A stretch of 64,000 nt of DNA from Winogradskyella epiphytica. Its GTDB lineage: Bacteria; Bacteroidota; Bacteroidia; Flavobacteriales; Flavobacteriaceae. Positions 10,000 to 17,855 of the stretch are shown here, piece after piece. Both the position numbers and the translations under genes were made by a program. The notes under the pieces are model-generated. The model worked only from the letters and a program-made list of their open reading frames with translations, made no database searches and was not told where the DNA came from. The stretch covers positions 744,001-808,000 of the forward strand of contig NZ_QJTD01000001.1 of assembly GCF_003217215.1 (NCBI RefSeq), in the 5' to 3' direction. The first letter of the stretch is position 1, and each line of letters begins with the position of its first letter.

Positions 10000-10239
10000 A
10001 AAATTTTATATATTTAATCTAGATTTTAATCTTCGTTAAACTTTCCTAAAAGCGAAAAATTTTTATTTCTAAAATACTAGATATAGGATTCGTAAAAAAT
10101 AATGAGTAAAGATAATATTATTTCTTTAGTTATCGTAAGTATGATTTGTTATTGACGAGCAAGGAAATGTAATTGAGTTATAAATGCTCACATTTTGAAA
10201 ATGTTACGATGATAGTTTGAACCAATACAACATATTATT

Positions 10240-11646
10240 ATGAGAACTAAAATTACCTTCGTCGTATTCTTACTGTTTTTTTTAACTTTTAGTACCGCAC
10301 AAGCTCCGAGCACAGCTATTGGCGGTGGAGAATTTGTGTTTAACCCTACTAAAAACTCATGTTTAACAACGGCACAGAGAACTATTATTAAACAAGACCT
10401 CAAAACTAATGTTAGTGCCCTAAAACTTCAGAACAAATTAGCATTCCGATCCTCTACTAATAGTGAAAACCATCCTCTATTTATTTGGCCTGTTCAAAAA
10501 GCCAACAATGTAATTTTTAATGATGTTTGGGCTATATCTGGCTACGTGGACCATAATTCTAGTTACCCTAACCAACTTACAGATTATAATTGTGGTACAA
10601 AAACTTATGATACTGCAGATGGTTATAATCATCAAGGTGTTGATATCTATAACTGGCCATTTTCTTGGAAATTAATGGATGACGATGCAGTGGAAATTAT
10701 TGCCGCGGCGCCAGGGCAAATATTAGCGAAACATGATGGTGAATTTGATAGGAGCTGTAGTTTCAACAATAACATTTGGAATGCTATATACGTTCAACAT
10801 GACGATGGTAGTGTAGCCTGGTATGGCCATATGAAAAACGGATCATTATCTCCAAAGAATGTTGGTGATAGTGTAGCTCAAGGTGAGTATTTAGGCATTG
10901 TTGGAAGTTCTGGAAACTCCACAGGTCCGCATTTGCATTTTGAGGTTTATACAGATGCCTCTTTCACACAATTAGTAGATCCTTTTGCGGGCGATTGTAA
11001 TAACATGAATTCAACATCATGGTGGGCAGACCAAAGACCTTATATAGATAGTAATATCAATGCACTAATGACACACAGCCAAGTACCTGATGCTTTCCCG
11101 GAATGCCCTACTACAGAAACCACTTATGAAAGAAACGATTTTGATATTTCAGAAGATATTTATATGTCACTTTACCTAAGAGATCAAGTGAATAATATTC
11201 CACTCCTATTGAAAGTCATACGACCTGATGGAAGTTATTTGTACGAATGGTCATATACGCCAACCGGCAATTATTCCTCTGCGTATTATTATTGGTATTT
11301 TCCTGTTGATGCGGTTGGCACATGGACATGGCAAGTTACCTACCAAGGCCAGACGGAGTCTCATACCTTTAATGTTACTGATCAATTAGGAATTGATGAC
11401 CTGATTTTAGAAAACACTTCTATTTACCCTAATCCATTTAATACAACAATAAAAATTGAATCAAAAACAAAGATTACTTCAGCAAGTATTGTTAATGTTT
11501 TAGGAAAATCGATTTTAGAATTCAAAGCTAATTCCGCAGAAGGAATCAGCCATTTGAACTTAGCGGAGCTCTCTAATGGAATGTATTTTGTAATACTTAA
11601 AGGCGATGATAACCAAAAAAAAACAGTGAAGATAATTAAGAAATAA
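10240..11646 (+). CDS. Secreted M23 metallopeptidase with T9SS sorting domain
   Basis: Likely cell-wall or protein endopeptidase of the LytM type secreted through the type IX system. A signal peptide ends near FSTAQA (residue 22). The M23 domain has the zinc ligands His131 and Asp135 (NHQGVD) and His233 of HLHFE (231-235), plus His197 and catalytic His231, so it looks active. A middle beta-rich region (about 290-385) follows. The last 75 residues are a type A T9SS sorting domain, starting IYPNPFNTTI and ending KTVKIIKK. It stands alone, with no operon partner, and ends at a long hairpin shared with the convergent trhO gene. Confidence 0.92.
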   Translation: MRTKITFVVFLLFFLTFSTAQAPSTAIGGGEFVFNPTKNSCLTTAQRTIIKQDLKTNVSALKLQNKLAFRSSTNSENHPLFIWPVQKANNVIFNDVWAISGYVDHNSSYPNQLTDYNCGTKTYDTADGYNHQGVDIYNWPFSWKLMDDDAVEIIAAAPGQILAKHDGEFDRSCSFNNNIWNAIYVQHDDGSVAWYGHMKNGSLSPKNVGDSVAQGEYLGIVGSSGNSTGPHLHFEVYTDASFTQLVDPFAGDCNNMNSTSWWADQRPYIDSNINALMTHSQVPDAFPECPTTETTYERNDFDISEDIYMSLYLRDQVNNIPLLLKVIRPDGSYLYEWSYTPTGNYSSAYYYWYFPVDAVGTWTWQVTYQGQTESHTFNVTDQLGIDDLILENTSIYPNPFNTTIKIESKTKITSASIVNVLGKSILEFKANSAEGISHLNLAELSNGMYFVILKGDDNQKKTVKIIKK

Positions 11647-11651
11647 CACTA

Positions 11652-11720
11652 AATGTCGTGTTGAGCGCCGTTGAAATATTTTATTTACAAAAGGCTTTCA
11701 ACGGCGCCCAGTCCGACATT
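11652..11720. repeat. Long imperfect hairpin between convergent genes; dispersed-repeat copy A
   Basis: Two 25-base arms (11652-11676 and 11696-11720) pair with four mismatches. The innermost 11 bases (CGCCGTTGAAA and its complement) are perfect, and the loop is about 19 bases. It fills the whole space between the M23 gene and trhO. There is no T run after the stem, so it is not a textbook intrinsic terminator. The left arm starts AATGTCGTGTTGAGCG, a word shared with copies near 31.3 and 46.7 kb. Confidence 0.7.
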
Positions 11721-12784
11721 TAAGACTTTAAAGTTTCAAAGATATTCCGCAAATCCTTCTTATATGGTAAGTGATCTGCACGTCCTTTTTTGAAAATATC
11801 ATTACTATTTCCTTGCCCTTTTCTTAATTCCTTCTGCTCTTCGTATGGTAATCTATTTATTTCCATACAATTTGTTGAACAGCAGTTCTCCATTTTCTCT
11901 TTACATTCATCACATTGAATGAATAATAAATGGCAGGCTTCATTAGCACAATTGGTATGTAAGTCTGCAGGTTTACCACATTGGTGGCAATTAGCTATGA
12001 CATCATCGGAAATACGCTCAGATCGTCTTTGGTCAAACACGAAGTTCTTACCAATAAATTTATTTTCTAATCCTTCAGCCTCAATTTGTCTCACGTAATT
12101 AATAATCCCTCCTTCAAGCTGATACACATTTTTAAAACCTTTATGCTTGTAGTAAGCACTTGCCTTTTCACAACGAATTCCCCCCGTACAATACATGACC
12201 AGTTTTTTATCTTCTTTGTGTTCTCGCAGGTCTTCTTCAATTAAATCTAAAGACTCTCTAAATGTATCTACATCAGGCGTAATCGCATTTTTAAAATGTC
12301 CGATTTCACTTTCATAATGATTTCTCATATCAACCAAAACTGTGTTTGGGTCTTCAATAAGCTCATTAAATTTTGCCGCATTTACATGCACTCCTTTGTT
12401 TGTAACATCGAAAGTGGCATCATTTAAACCATCGGCTACAATTTTTTTACGCACTTTCACTTTCAGCTTTAAAAAGGCAAAATTATCATGCTCAATAGCG
12501 ATGTTCAATCTTACATTTTCTAAAAATGAAATGGTATCTAAGTGTTTTTTAAAAGCTTCGAAATTTTCTGCAGGAACAGAAAGTTGGGCGTTAATTCCTT
12601 CGTGAGCAACATAAATTCTACCTAAGACTTCTAATTCGTCCCAAGCCAGAAACATGTGGTTTCTAAAGATTTCGGTATTTCCAATTTTGGCGTACTTGTA
12701 GAAAGAGATAGTTAAGCGTTCTTTTCCCGCTTGTTCAATAAGTTCTGCTCTCTCTTTAGCACTTAAGTTATTGTACAGTTGCAT
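11720..12784 (-). CDS. trhO: tRNA uridine 34 hydroxylase (rhodanese-related)
   Basis: TrhO (formerly UPF0176/YceA) hydroxylates uridine-34 in the anticodon of certain tRNAs, the oxygen-dependent route to 5-hydroxyuridine. An N-terminal acylphosphatase-like part (about 25-125) precedes a rhodanese domain (about 130-235) with the active Cys199 in VMYCTGGIRCEKAS. A C-terminal cysteine cluster (CHQC, CDECKEKMENCC, about 265-310) resembles a metal-binding site and is usual for the long form. Length of 354 residues is normal. It is monocistronic, with a promoter-like TTTG-N17-TACCTTTG upstream on its strand. Confidence 0.93.
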   Translation of the reverse strand: MQLYNNLSAKERAELIEQAGKERLTISFYKYAKIGNTEIFRNHMFLAWDELEVLGRIYVAHEGINAQLSVPAENFEAFKKHLDTISFLENVRLNIAIEHDNFAFLKLKVKVRKKIVADGLNDATFDVTNKGVHVNAAKFNELIEDPNTVLVDMRNHYESEIGHFKNAITPDVDTFRESLDLIEEDLREHKEDKKLVMYCTGGIRCEKASAYYKHKGFKNVYQLEGGIINYVRQIEAEGLENKFIGKNFVFDQRRSERISDDVIANCHQCGKPADLHTNCANEACHLLFIQCDECKEKMENCCSTNCMEINRLPYEEQKELRKGQGNSNDIFKKGRADHLPYKKDLRNIFETLKS

Positions 12785-12854
12785 GCTATACTAATTTTTA
12801 AGGTTAAAGAATAAATAATTCACATCTATTCATAAAATTTTGATGTGCGAATTG

Positions 12855-12883
12855 CAAAGGTATTAGTTTTAGATTAAAGCAAA
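12855..12883 (-). promoter_or_regulatory. Promoter of trhO (Bacteroidota type)
   Basis: On the minus strand TTTG (12883-12880) is followed after 17 bases by TACCTTTG (12862-12855), matching the Bacteroidota -33/-7 pattern. It lies 71 bases before the trhO start. Confidence 0.5.
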
Positions 12884-12893
12884 AAAGTAGTTT

Positions 12894-12931
12894 ACAAAAA
12901 AAGCACTTTGAGACGTTCAAAGCGCTTTTTC
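12894..12931. terminator. Isolated bidirectional terminator-like hairpin
   Basis: Arms AAGCACTTTGA and TCAAAGCGCTT pair with one mismatch around a 4-base loop, with runs of A before and T after, so it has a T-tract on both strands. No annotated gene reads into it. Confidence 0.6.
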
Positions 12932-13155
12932 GATTAACTACTAACTTAAAACTAATTTAATGGTTAATCTACATCGGCTTAACAATTAATGAAACTTAAA
13001 ACAATAACTGAAACACCTCATGCTTTCACCATTTTTTCTTAAAAAGAAGAGCTCTTTACATAAAGAATCTCTTAATCTTTTTAACGGTAATCATAGCAAT
13101 TTTTTCCCTTTTCATTTAGTAGATGTAAAAAGTATAAAATGGTTGCGTCATTAAA

Positions 13156-13185
13156 TTGAAATAATTAAAATAAGTGGTATTTTTG
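13156..13185 (+). promoter_or_regulatory. Promoter of recA (Bacteroidota type)
   Basis: TTG (13156-13158), then 19 bases, then TATTTTTG (13178-13185): a full match to the family consensus, 28 bases before the recA start. No SOS-box-like palindrome is evident beside it. Confidence 0.6.
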
Positions 13186-13213
13186 AAGACAGTTTAATAA
13201 AGAATATAGAACA

Positions 13214-14218
13214 ATGAGTAGTGAAAAAGACGCAAAATTAAAAGCTTTAAAATTAACTTTAGACAAGTTAGATAAGGCTTATGGAAAAGGAACAGTAATG
13301 AAAATGAGCGATCAAGCGGTGGTGGATGTTGAAGCCATTCCTTCAGGCTCATTAGGTTTAGATATAGCATTAGGCGTTGGTGGTTATCCAAGAGGCCGTG
13401 TCATTGAGATTTATGGTCCAGAATCTTCTGGTAAGACAACTTTAACGTTACACGCCATTGCAGAGGCACAAAAAGCAGGTGGAATTGCTGCGTTTATAGA
13501 TGCAGAACACGCTTTTGACAGATTTTATGCTGAAAAATTAGGTGTGGATATTGATAACTTAATTATATCTCAACCAGATAACGGGGAGCAAGCTCTAGAA
13601 ATTGCAGATAACCTTATTAGATCGGGTGCTATTGATATTGTCGTTGTGGATTCGGTTGCTGCGCTAACCCCTAAGAGTGAAATTGAAGGCGAAATGGGAG
13701 ATTCTAAAATGGGATTACATGCTCGTTTAATGTCTCAAGCTCTAAGAAAGCTAACCGCTTCTATCAGCAAAACTAATTGTACGGTGATTTTCATTAACCA
13801 ATTACGTGAAAAAATTGGTGTAATGTTTGGAAACCCAGAAACAACAACTGGTGGTAATGCCTTAAAATTCTACGCTTCTGTACGTTTAGATATTAGACGT
13901 TCAACACAAATTAAGGATAGCGACAGTAATATTATGGGTAATAAAACCCGTGTGAAAGTGGTTAAAAATAAGGTAGCTCCACCTTTTAGATTAGCTGAAT
14001 TTGACATTATGTATGGCGAAGGCATCTCTAAAGTAGGAGAAGTTTTAGACTTAGCTGTAGATCATGACATTGTGAAAAAGTCTGGTTCATGGTTTAGCTA
14101 TGGCGACACAAAGCTTGGACAAGGTCGTGATGCCGTAAAAATGTTAATTAAAGACAACCCTGAATTGATGGATGAACTTGAAGAAAAAGTAAGAGCCATT
14201 ATAAACGACGCTAAATAA
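13214..14218 (+). CDS. recA: Recombinase RecA
   Basis: RecA forms filaments on single-stranded DNA and drives homologous recombination and the DNA-damage response. The Walker A motif GPESSGKT spans residues 68-75. The DNA-binding L1/L2 region appears as EIEGEMGDS and [18 protein letters not shown]. Length of 334 residues is normal, with a short acidic C-terminus. The gene is monocistronic between its own promoter and a strong terminator. Confidence 0.98.
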   Translation: MSSEKDAKLKALKLTLDKLDKAYGKGTVMKMSDQAVVDVEAIPSGSLGLDIALGVGGYPRGRVIEIYGPESSGKTTLTLHAIAEAQKAGGIAAFIDAEHAFDRFYAEKLGVDIDNLIISQPDNGEQALEIADNLIRSGAIDIVVVDSVAALTPKSEIEGEMGDSKMGLHARLMSQALRKLTASISKTNCTVIFINQLREKIGVMFGNPETTTGGNALKFYASVRLDIRRSTQIKDSDSNIMGNKTRVKVVKNKVAPPFRLAEFDIMYGEGISKVGEVLDLAVDHDIVKKSGSWFSYGDTKLGQGRDAVKMLIKDNPELMDELEEKVRAIINDAK

Positions 14219-14224
14219 AAGCTA

Positions 14225-14254
14225 AAAAAATCCTGATTATTCAGGATTTTTTTG
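14225..14254 (+). terminator. Intrinsic terminator of recA
   Basis: AAAAAAATCCTGA and TCAGGATTTTTTT form a 13-bp stem with a 4-base loop just after the recA stop. Confidence 0.9.
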
Positions 14255-14316
14255 GTTTAAGACGCAACCATTTTACATCTTTTGCATCTATAAAATGTAA
14301 TTAATTGTAATTAACT

Positions 14317-14745
14317 ATGAAAAGATTCGCCCTTTTGGTATTGGTTTTTATTTCAGCATTTACATCTTGTAGCTTAGATGAGGATACCGTAAGTGTTAGA
14401 ACGGAGACCATGGCAATTGAAAGTGTTGACATGCCAGACCATTTTGTGCAGGGAGAGAGTTATGAAATTCTCATAACATATAACAGACCTTCAAACTGCT
14501 ATCTATTTTATGATTTCTTCTATCAAATCACTGGAAATGAACGTGTCATTGCCGTAATAGATACAGTTTATGTTGATAGCGTATGTGTTGAAGAATCCGT
14601 ATCTGCAACTGTAAGTCTTAACTTTAAAGCAACAGGAACAGAAACATATCTTTTCAAGTTTTATCAAGGAGTAGATGAATCAGGAGAAGATCTTTATTAT
14701 TTAGTTGAAGTACCTGTTATTAATAGCAGGCCAGTCTCCAAATAA
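14317..14745 (+). CDS. Small lipoprotein, paralogue of the protein at 18883
   Basis: A 142-residue predicted lipoprotein of unknown function. The signal peptide ends with Cys18 in AFTSCSLDED, and the Ser/Asp/Glu residues after Cys suit surface-exported Bacteroidota lipoproteins. The mature part is predicted mostly beta. It aligns end to end with the 150-residue lipoprotein at 18883-19335. Shared features are a P..F..GE.Y.I motif, a cysteine ahead of an aromatic-rich stretch, a second cysteine in the middle, and a C-terminal Y.FKF..G then EVP. The two cysteines could form a disulphide. It lies upstream of the ECF sigma gene, but a shared operon is uncertain. Confidence 0.75.
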   Translation: MKRFALLVLVFISAFTSCSLDEDTVSVRTETMAIESVDMPDHFVQGESYEILITYNRPSNCYLFYDFFYQITGNERVIAVIDTVYVDSVCVEESVSATVSLNFKATGTETYLFKFYQGVDESGEDLYYLVEVPVINSRPVSK

Positions 14746-14784
14746 ACAGTAGAATATTAATTATTATTTAATCCCTTAACTGAT

Positions 14785-15324
14785 GTGAGTTTAGACAAGC
14801 TCATAAAAAATTGTATTAATAACGATGCTCAAGCTCAAAGCCAATTATACAAGCGTTATGCAAGTAAATTATTTTCGCTTTGTCTTAAGTATTCAAAAAA
14901 CTATGCAGAAGCAGAAGATAACCTGCATGATGCATTTATAACGATCTTTAATAAAATAGAGCAGTATAATAATAAAGGTTCTTTTGAAGGTTGGTTAAAG
15001 CGTATTACAATTAACACCGCATTACAACGCTACAGACAAGACGTTGGTGTGTACGATATAGTTAACGAAGGTAATATTGAAGATGTCACCGTAGATATTG
15101 ATGATGATGGCATAAGTATAGATTATCTACTAAAAATTATTCAAGAATTACCGGATAGATATCGTTTGGTATTTAATTTGTACGTGTTAGATGGATATTC
15201 TCATGTTGAAATAAGTGAATTAATAAATATTTCAATAGGAACGTCAAAATCTAATTTAGCGCGTGCACGTATAATTTTAAGAGACAAAATTGAAGCATTT
15301 AAAGCGAAGTCAAATTCGTTATAA
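14785..15324 (+). CDS. ECF-type RNA polymerase sigma factor
   Basis: Sigma-70 family protein of the extracytoplasmic function class, 179 residues. Region 2 (about 8-75) includes DNLHDAFITIFNKI and the GSFEGWLKRI segment that contacts the -10 region. Region 4 (about 110-170) has the helix-turn-helix YSHVEISELINISIGTSKS. No ATG fits the frame near the start; the only suitable codon is GTG at 14785, because the ATG at 14783 is out of frame. The next gene begins 5 bases after its stop and encodes a membrane-spanning partner, so the pair probably forms a signalling unit. Confidence 0.92.
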   Translation: MSLDKLIKNCINNDAQAQSQLYKRYASKLFSLCLKYSKNYAEAEDNLHDAFITIFNKIEQYNNKGSFEGWLKRITINTALQRYRQDVGVYDIVNEGNIEDVTVDIDDDGISIDYLLKIIQELPDRYRLVFNLYVLDGYSHVEISELINISIGTSKSNLARARIILRDKIEAFKAKSNSL

Positions 15325-15329
15325 TTATA

Positions 15330-16895
15330 ATGGATAGTAAAAAAAACATAGACCGCCTTTTTCAGGAAAAGTTTAAAGACTTTGAAGCTGCTCCTAGTGA
15401 TGCTGTTTGGGATCGTATAAACGAAAGTCTTCCTAAGAAAAAGAAAAAACGAAGAGTTATTGCTCTATGGTGGCAATTTGGAGGTGTTGCAGCCCTTATT
15501 GCGCTATTACTAACGGTTGGAATTTCTGTATTTAACTCAGATGACAATAGCACCCATGATTTTCCTATAGTAAATACCGAAGGCGAAACTGATTCTAAAC
15601 TAGAAAATAATGATTCAACAACCAATGAAACTCAAAGAGTGTTGCAGGCTACGGAGGATGACAGCATGAAGATCGTAGAATCTACTCCAGATTCTGATGA
15701 TCAATCGGATATAAAAGATTCAGAAAACCCATCTACTCAAAAACCAATTTCACCGCATCAATTAAAGACATCGAAACAACAGCTTGATGCTATCGCTAAT
15801 TCTTCCAAAGAGAATAACAATCGATCGACGAATAAACAGCATAACTTAATAACAGTTCCTAATAAGAATGCAGGCAATAAAGTTGCCAATCAAATTAAAA
15901 CTGACTCTAATTCAAAAGTTGATAAAAGGAATTTAAATTCTAAGGAAGAAATAAAATCAACGGTAAATAAAACCATTAGCAAAAGAGAAACTGCCATTGT
16001 GGATAATACCTCAACTAAACAAGTAGATGATGAGTCGGCAGCATCTGATTTAAACAAGACGGATCTTACGGAAACAGAAAAAGCTCTACTTAAAGATTCA
16101 GAAAAACAATCTATTGAAGAGGCTATTGCAGAAAACAGGAGTTATACTAAAGAAGAAGAAAAAGAGATTAACCACAACCGATGGAGTATCGCGCCAAATG
16201 TTGCTCCTGTTTATTTCAATTCCTTAGGTCAAGGGTCGCCCTTGGATCAACAATTTAATAAGAATTCCAAAAATAGTGACGTTAGCATGAGCTATGGAAT
16301 AACAGGAAGCTACACTATTTCTAAAAAGCTAAAAGTTCGTACTGGAGTTAATCGTGTCAACCTAAATCAGACCACTTCAGGTGTATATGCTTATACAGGA
16401 GCACAAACTGTATCTAGAGGTGAAAATGCCCAGTTTAAAAATATTGAGTTTACAGAAAACGCACCAAATGTGTCTCTTATAAGTTCAAAAATGATGAACA
16501 CTTCCTCTACTCCACAGCTATTAAACAGCAATTCACCTGGTCATATTGAACAGAAATTTGGATTTATAGAAGTGCCGTTAGAACTAGAATATCGCTTAAT
16601 AGATAAAAAAATTGGGATTAATGTGATTGGTGGTTTTAGCACCTTCATTTTAAATGAAAATGAAATTTATGCTGATGTGAACGGAGCTAGTATCCTAATT
16701 GGAGAAGCCAACAACTTAAACAACACAAGTTTTAGCGCCAATTTTGGTTTAGGAATGGATTATAGTCTTTCAAAACAATGGAACATCAATCTTGAGCCAA
16801 CATTCAAGTATCAAATAAACACCTTTAATAATACTTCAGGAAAATTCAATCCCTTTTTTATCGGAGTTTATACTGGATTACAATTTAAGTTTTAA
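15330..16895 (+). CDS. Envelope-spanning protein with outer-membrane beta-barrel end, partner of ECF sigma
   Basis: 521 residues with an unusual order of parts. Residues 1-43 are cytoplasmic-type, with a FKDFEAAPSDAVWDRI motif and a KKKKKRR cluster. One membrane helix spans about 44-68. A long polar, Asn/Ser/Lys/Glu-rich linker follows (about 70-285). The C-terminal 230 residues look like an outer-membrane beta-barrel of the OmpA/PorT type and end in FKF, with the terminal Phe recognised by the BAM machinery. The gene follows the sigma factor after 5 bases, the usual place of an anti-sigma factor. I infer that its N-terminus binds the sigma factor; this is not shown by homology. Confidence 0.75.
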   Translation: MDSKKNIDRLFQEKFKDFEAAPSDAVWDRINESLPKKKKKRRVIALWWQFGGVAALIALLLTVGISVFNSDDNSTHDFPIVNTEGETDSKLENNDSTTNETQRVLQATEDDSMKIVESTPDSDDQSDIKDSENPSTQKPISPHQLKTSKQQLDAIANSSKENNNRSTNKQHNLITVPNKNAGNKVANQIKTDSNSKVDKRNLNSKEEIKSTVNKTISKRETAIVDNTSTKQVDDESAASDLNKTDLTETEKALLKDSEKQSIEEAIAENRSYTKEEEKEINHNRWSIAPNVAPVYFNSLGQGSPLDQQFNKNSKNSDVSMSYGITGSYTISKKLKVRTGVNRVNLNQTTSGVYAYTGAQTVSRGENAQFKNIEFTENAPNVSLISSKMMNTSSTPQLLNSNSPGHIEQKFGFIEVPLELEYRLIDKKIGINVIGGFSTFILNENEIYADVNGASILIGEANNLNNTSFSANFGLGMDYSLSKQWNINLEPTFKYQINTFNNTSGKFNPFFIGVYTGLQFKF

Positions 16896-16939
16896 GTAAA
16901 GTTGCTGAAACAAATAAGCTATGGTGAAGCAATAATGAG

Positions 16940-16973
16940 AAAAGCCACTCTTGGTTAGGGTGGCTTTTTTTTA
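16940..16973 (+). terminator. Intrinsic terminator of the sigma-factor operon
   Basis: AAAGCCAC (16941-16948) and GTGGCTTT (16960-16967) form the stem, followed by a T run; placed 45 bases after the stop. Confidence 0.85.
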
Positions 16974-16989
16974 TGTTAGTTTGAACTAT

Positions 16990-17733
16990 CTATTCTTTTA
17001 GAGACACACCACCCAGTTCGTTTAGAATTAAATTTCTAGTTTTTTGATTTAAAGATTTCGTGTCTGCTGAAGTCAAACCCTTTGTCGGCAAAAAAGAGTG
17101 AATTCTTGCTCGCATTTTCCCAGGACTTCCACTAAAAAAAGTATATGAAAAACGTTTTTTATTATCATAGAAGGTAATTGGAACCACAGGTATCTGATGA
17201 TTGATAGCCAAACGAAAAGCACCATCCTTGAAGTCGTCTAACACTATATGCTCTTCAGGAACTCCACCTTCCGGAAATATACAAATACTTACCCCCTGCT
17301 TCAAACGTCGTTGCGCTCTAAGGAATACCGCTTGTCTACTTTTTGCACTACTTCGATCTACCAAAATACAGGTCCGCTTATAAAAGAAACCGAATAACGG
17401 AATCTTAGCCAGTTCTTGCTTACCAACAAATACAAATGGATTGTCTACAGTAACTAACATCATCATAATATCGGCCATAGAGGTATGGTTAGCTACAAAC
17501 ATATAGCTCTTTTTAGGGTCAGGGGTTTCATCGCGCTTAATAATGTATCTAAATCCCATTCCTATTAGAATAAACTTCGCCCATATTCTAGCTAGCTTAA
17601 AAAAATACGGATACCACTTCTCTCTAGATATTGAAATAATAAGTAAGGGAAACATTACAATAATAGGAATGGCCACCAAAAGATGAAACCAAATACGATA
17701 CAAAAGCCACAGCGGGTATTTTATTATTGCCAT
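16990..17733 (-). CDS. plsC: 1-acyl-sn-glycerol-3-phosphate acyltransferase (PlsC family)
   Basis: Transfers an acyl chain to lysophosphatidic acid in phospholipid synthesis at the inner membrane. The catalytic HX4D motif is His83-Asp88 in NHTSMAD, and the substrate-binding FPEGG motif follows at about residue 154. A hydrophobic N-terminus (about 7-35) anchors the enzyme. Length of 247 residues is normal. It converges on the sigma-factor operon and is divergent from trpS. Other acyltransferases of this fold act on ornithine lipids, so the acceptor is less certain than the fold. Confidence 0.88.
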   Translation of the reverse strand: MAIIKYPLWLLYRIWFHLLVAIPIIVMFPLLIISISREKWYPYFFKLARIWAKFILIGMGFRYIIKRDETPDPKKSYMFVANHTSMADIMMMLVTVDNPFVFVGKQELAKIPLFGFFYKRTCILVDRSSAKSRQAVFLRAQRRLKQGVSICIFPEGGVPEEHIVLDDFKDGAFRLAINHQIPVVPITFYDNKKRFSYTFFSGSPGKMRARIHSFLPTKGLTSADTKSLNQKTRNLILNELGGVSLKE

Positions 17734-17789
17734 AGCGTCAAAACTAATTAATTAAATTAAATGGCTTCTTATAGTTGGACTAAAAAATT

Positions 17790-17797
17790 TATCTTTG
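17790..17797 (+). promoter_or_regulatory. -7 element of the trpS promoter
   Basis: TATCTTTG fits TAnnTTTG and lies 58 bases before the trpS start. A clear -33 element at the right distance is not seen. Confidence 0.4.
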
Positions 17798-17832
17798 CTT
17801 TTAGTTCAATTTTGAAGTTTAATTTAATGAAA

Positions 17833-17850
17833 TACCTGTTTTCGCAGGTA
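17833..17850 (+). promoter_or_regulatory. Leader hairpin just before trpS
   Basis: TACCTG and CAGGTA pair perfectly around the loop TTTTCG. After CAGG exactly 7 bases remain before the ATG. A near-identical arrangement precedes the sugar nucleotidyltransferase gene at 26990. Confidence 0.5.
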
Positions 17851-17855
17851 ATGTT

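Larger units (their letters stand above)
12785..13155. other. Intergenic region upstream of trhO and recA, no credible gene
   Basis: About 430 bases separate the divergent trhO and recA starts. The stretch holds the trhO promoter (12855-12883), an isolated bidirectional terminator-like hairpin (12894-12931) and the recA promoter (13156-13185). The part between 12932 and 13150 has only very short frames of about 12 codons on the minus strand. The hairpin lies between two outward-reading genes and would end a leftward transcript from this space, so an unannotated small RNA is possible. Confidence 0.4.

Noticed and set aside
10102-10155. 17-codon frame MSKDNIISLVIVSMICY before the M23 peptidase gene
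   Set aside because: Too short, no promoter or ribosome site, and it ends 84 bases before the real gene; no support beyond an ATG.
12932-13094. Very short minus-strand frames (MITVKKIKRFFM and MRCFSYCFKFH) between trhO and recA considered as leader peptides
   Set aside because: Each is about 12 codons, they do not precede a gene on that strand in a sensible way (trhO has its own promoter after the hairpin), and no run of regulatory codons is seen.
13194-13391. 65-codon minus-strand frame over the start of recA
   Set aside because: It is the antisense shadow of recA, with Leu-rich composition typical of such shadows.
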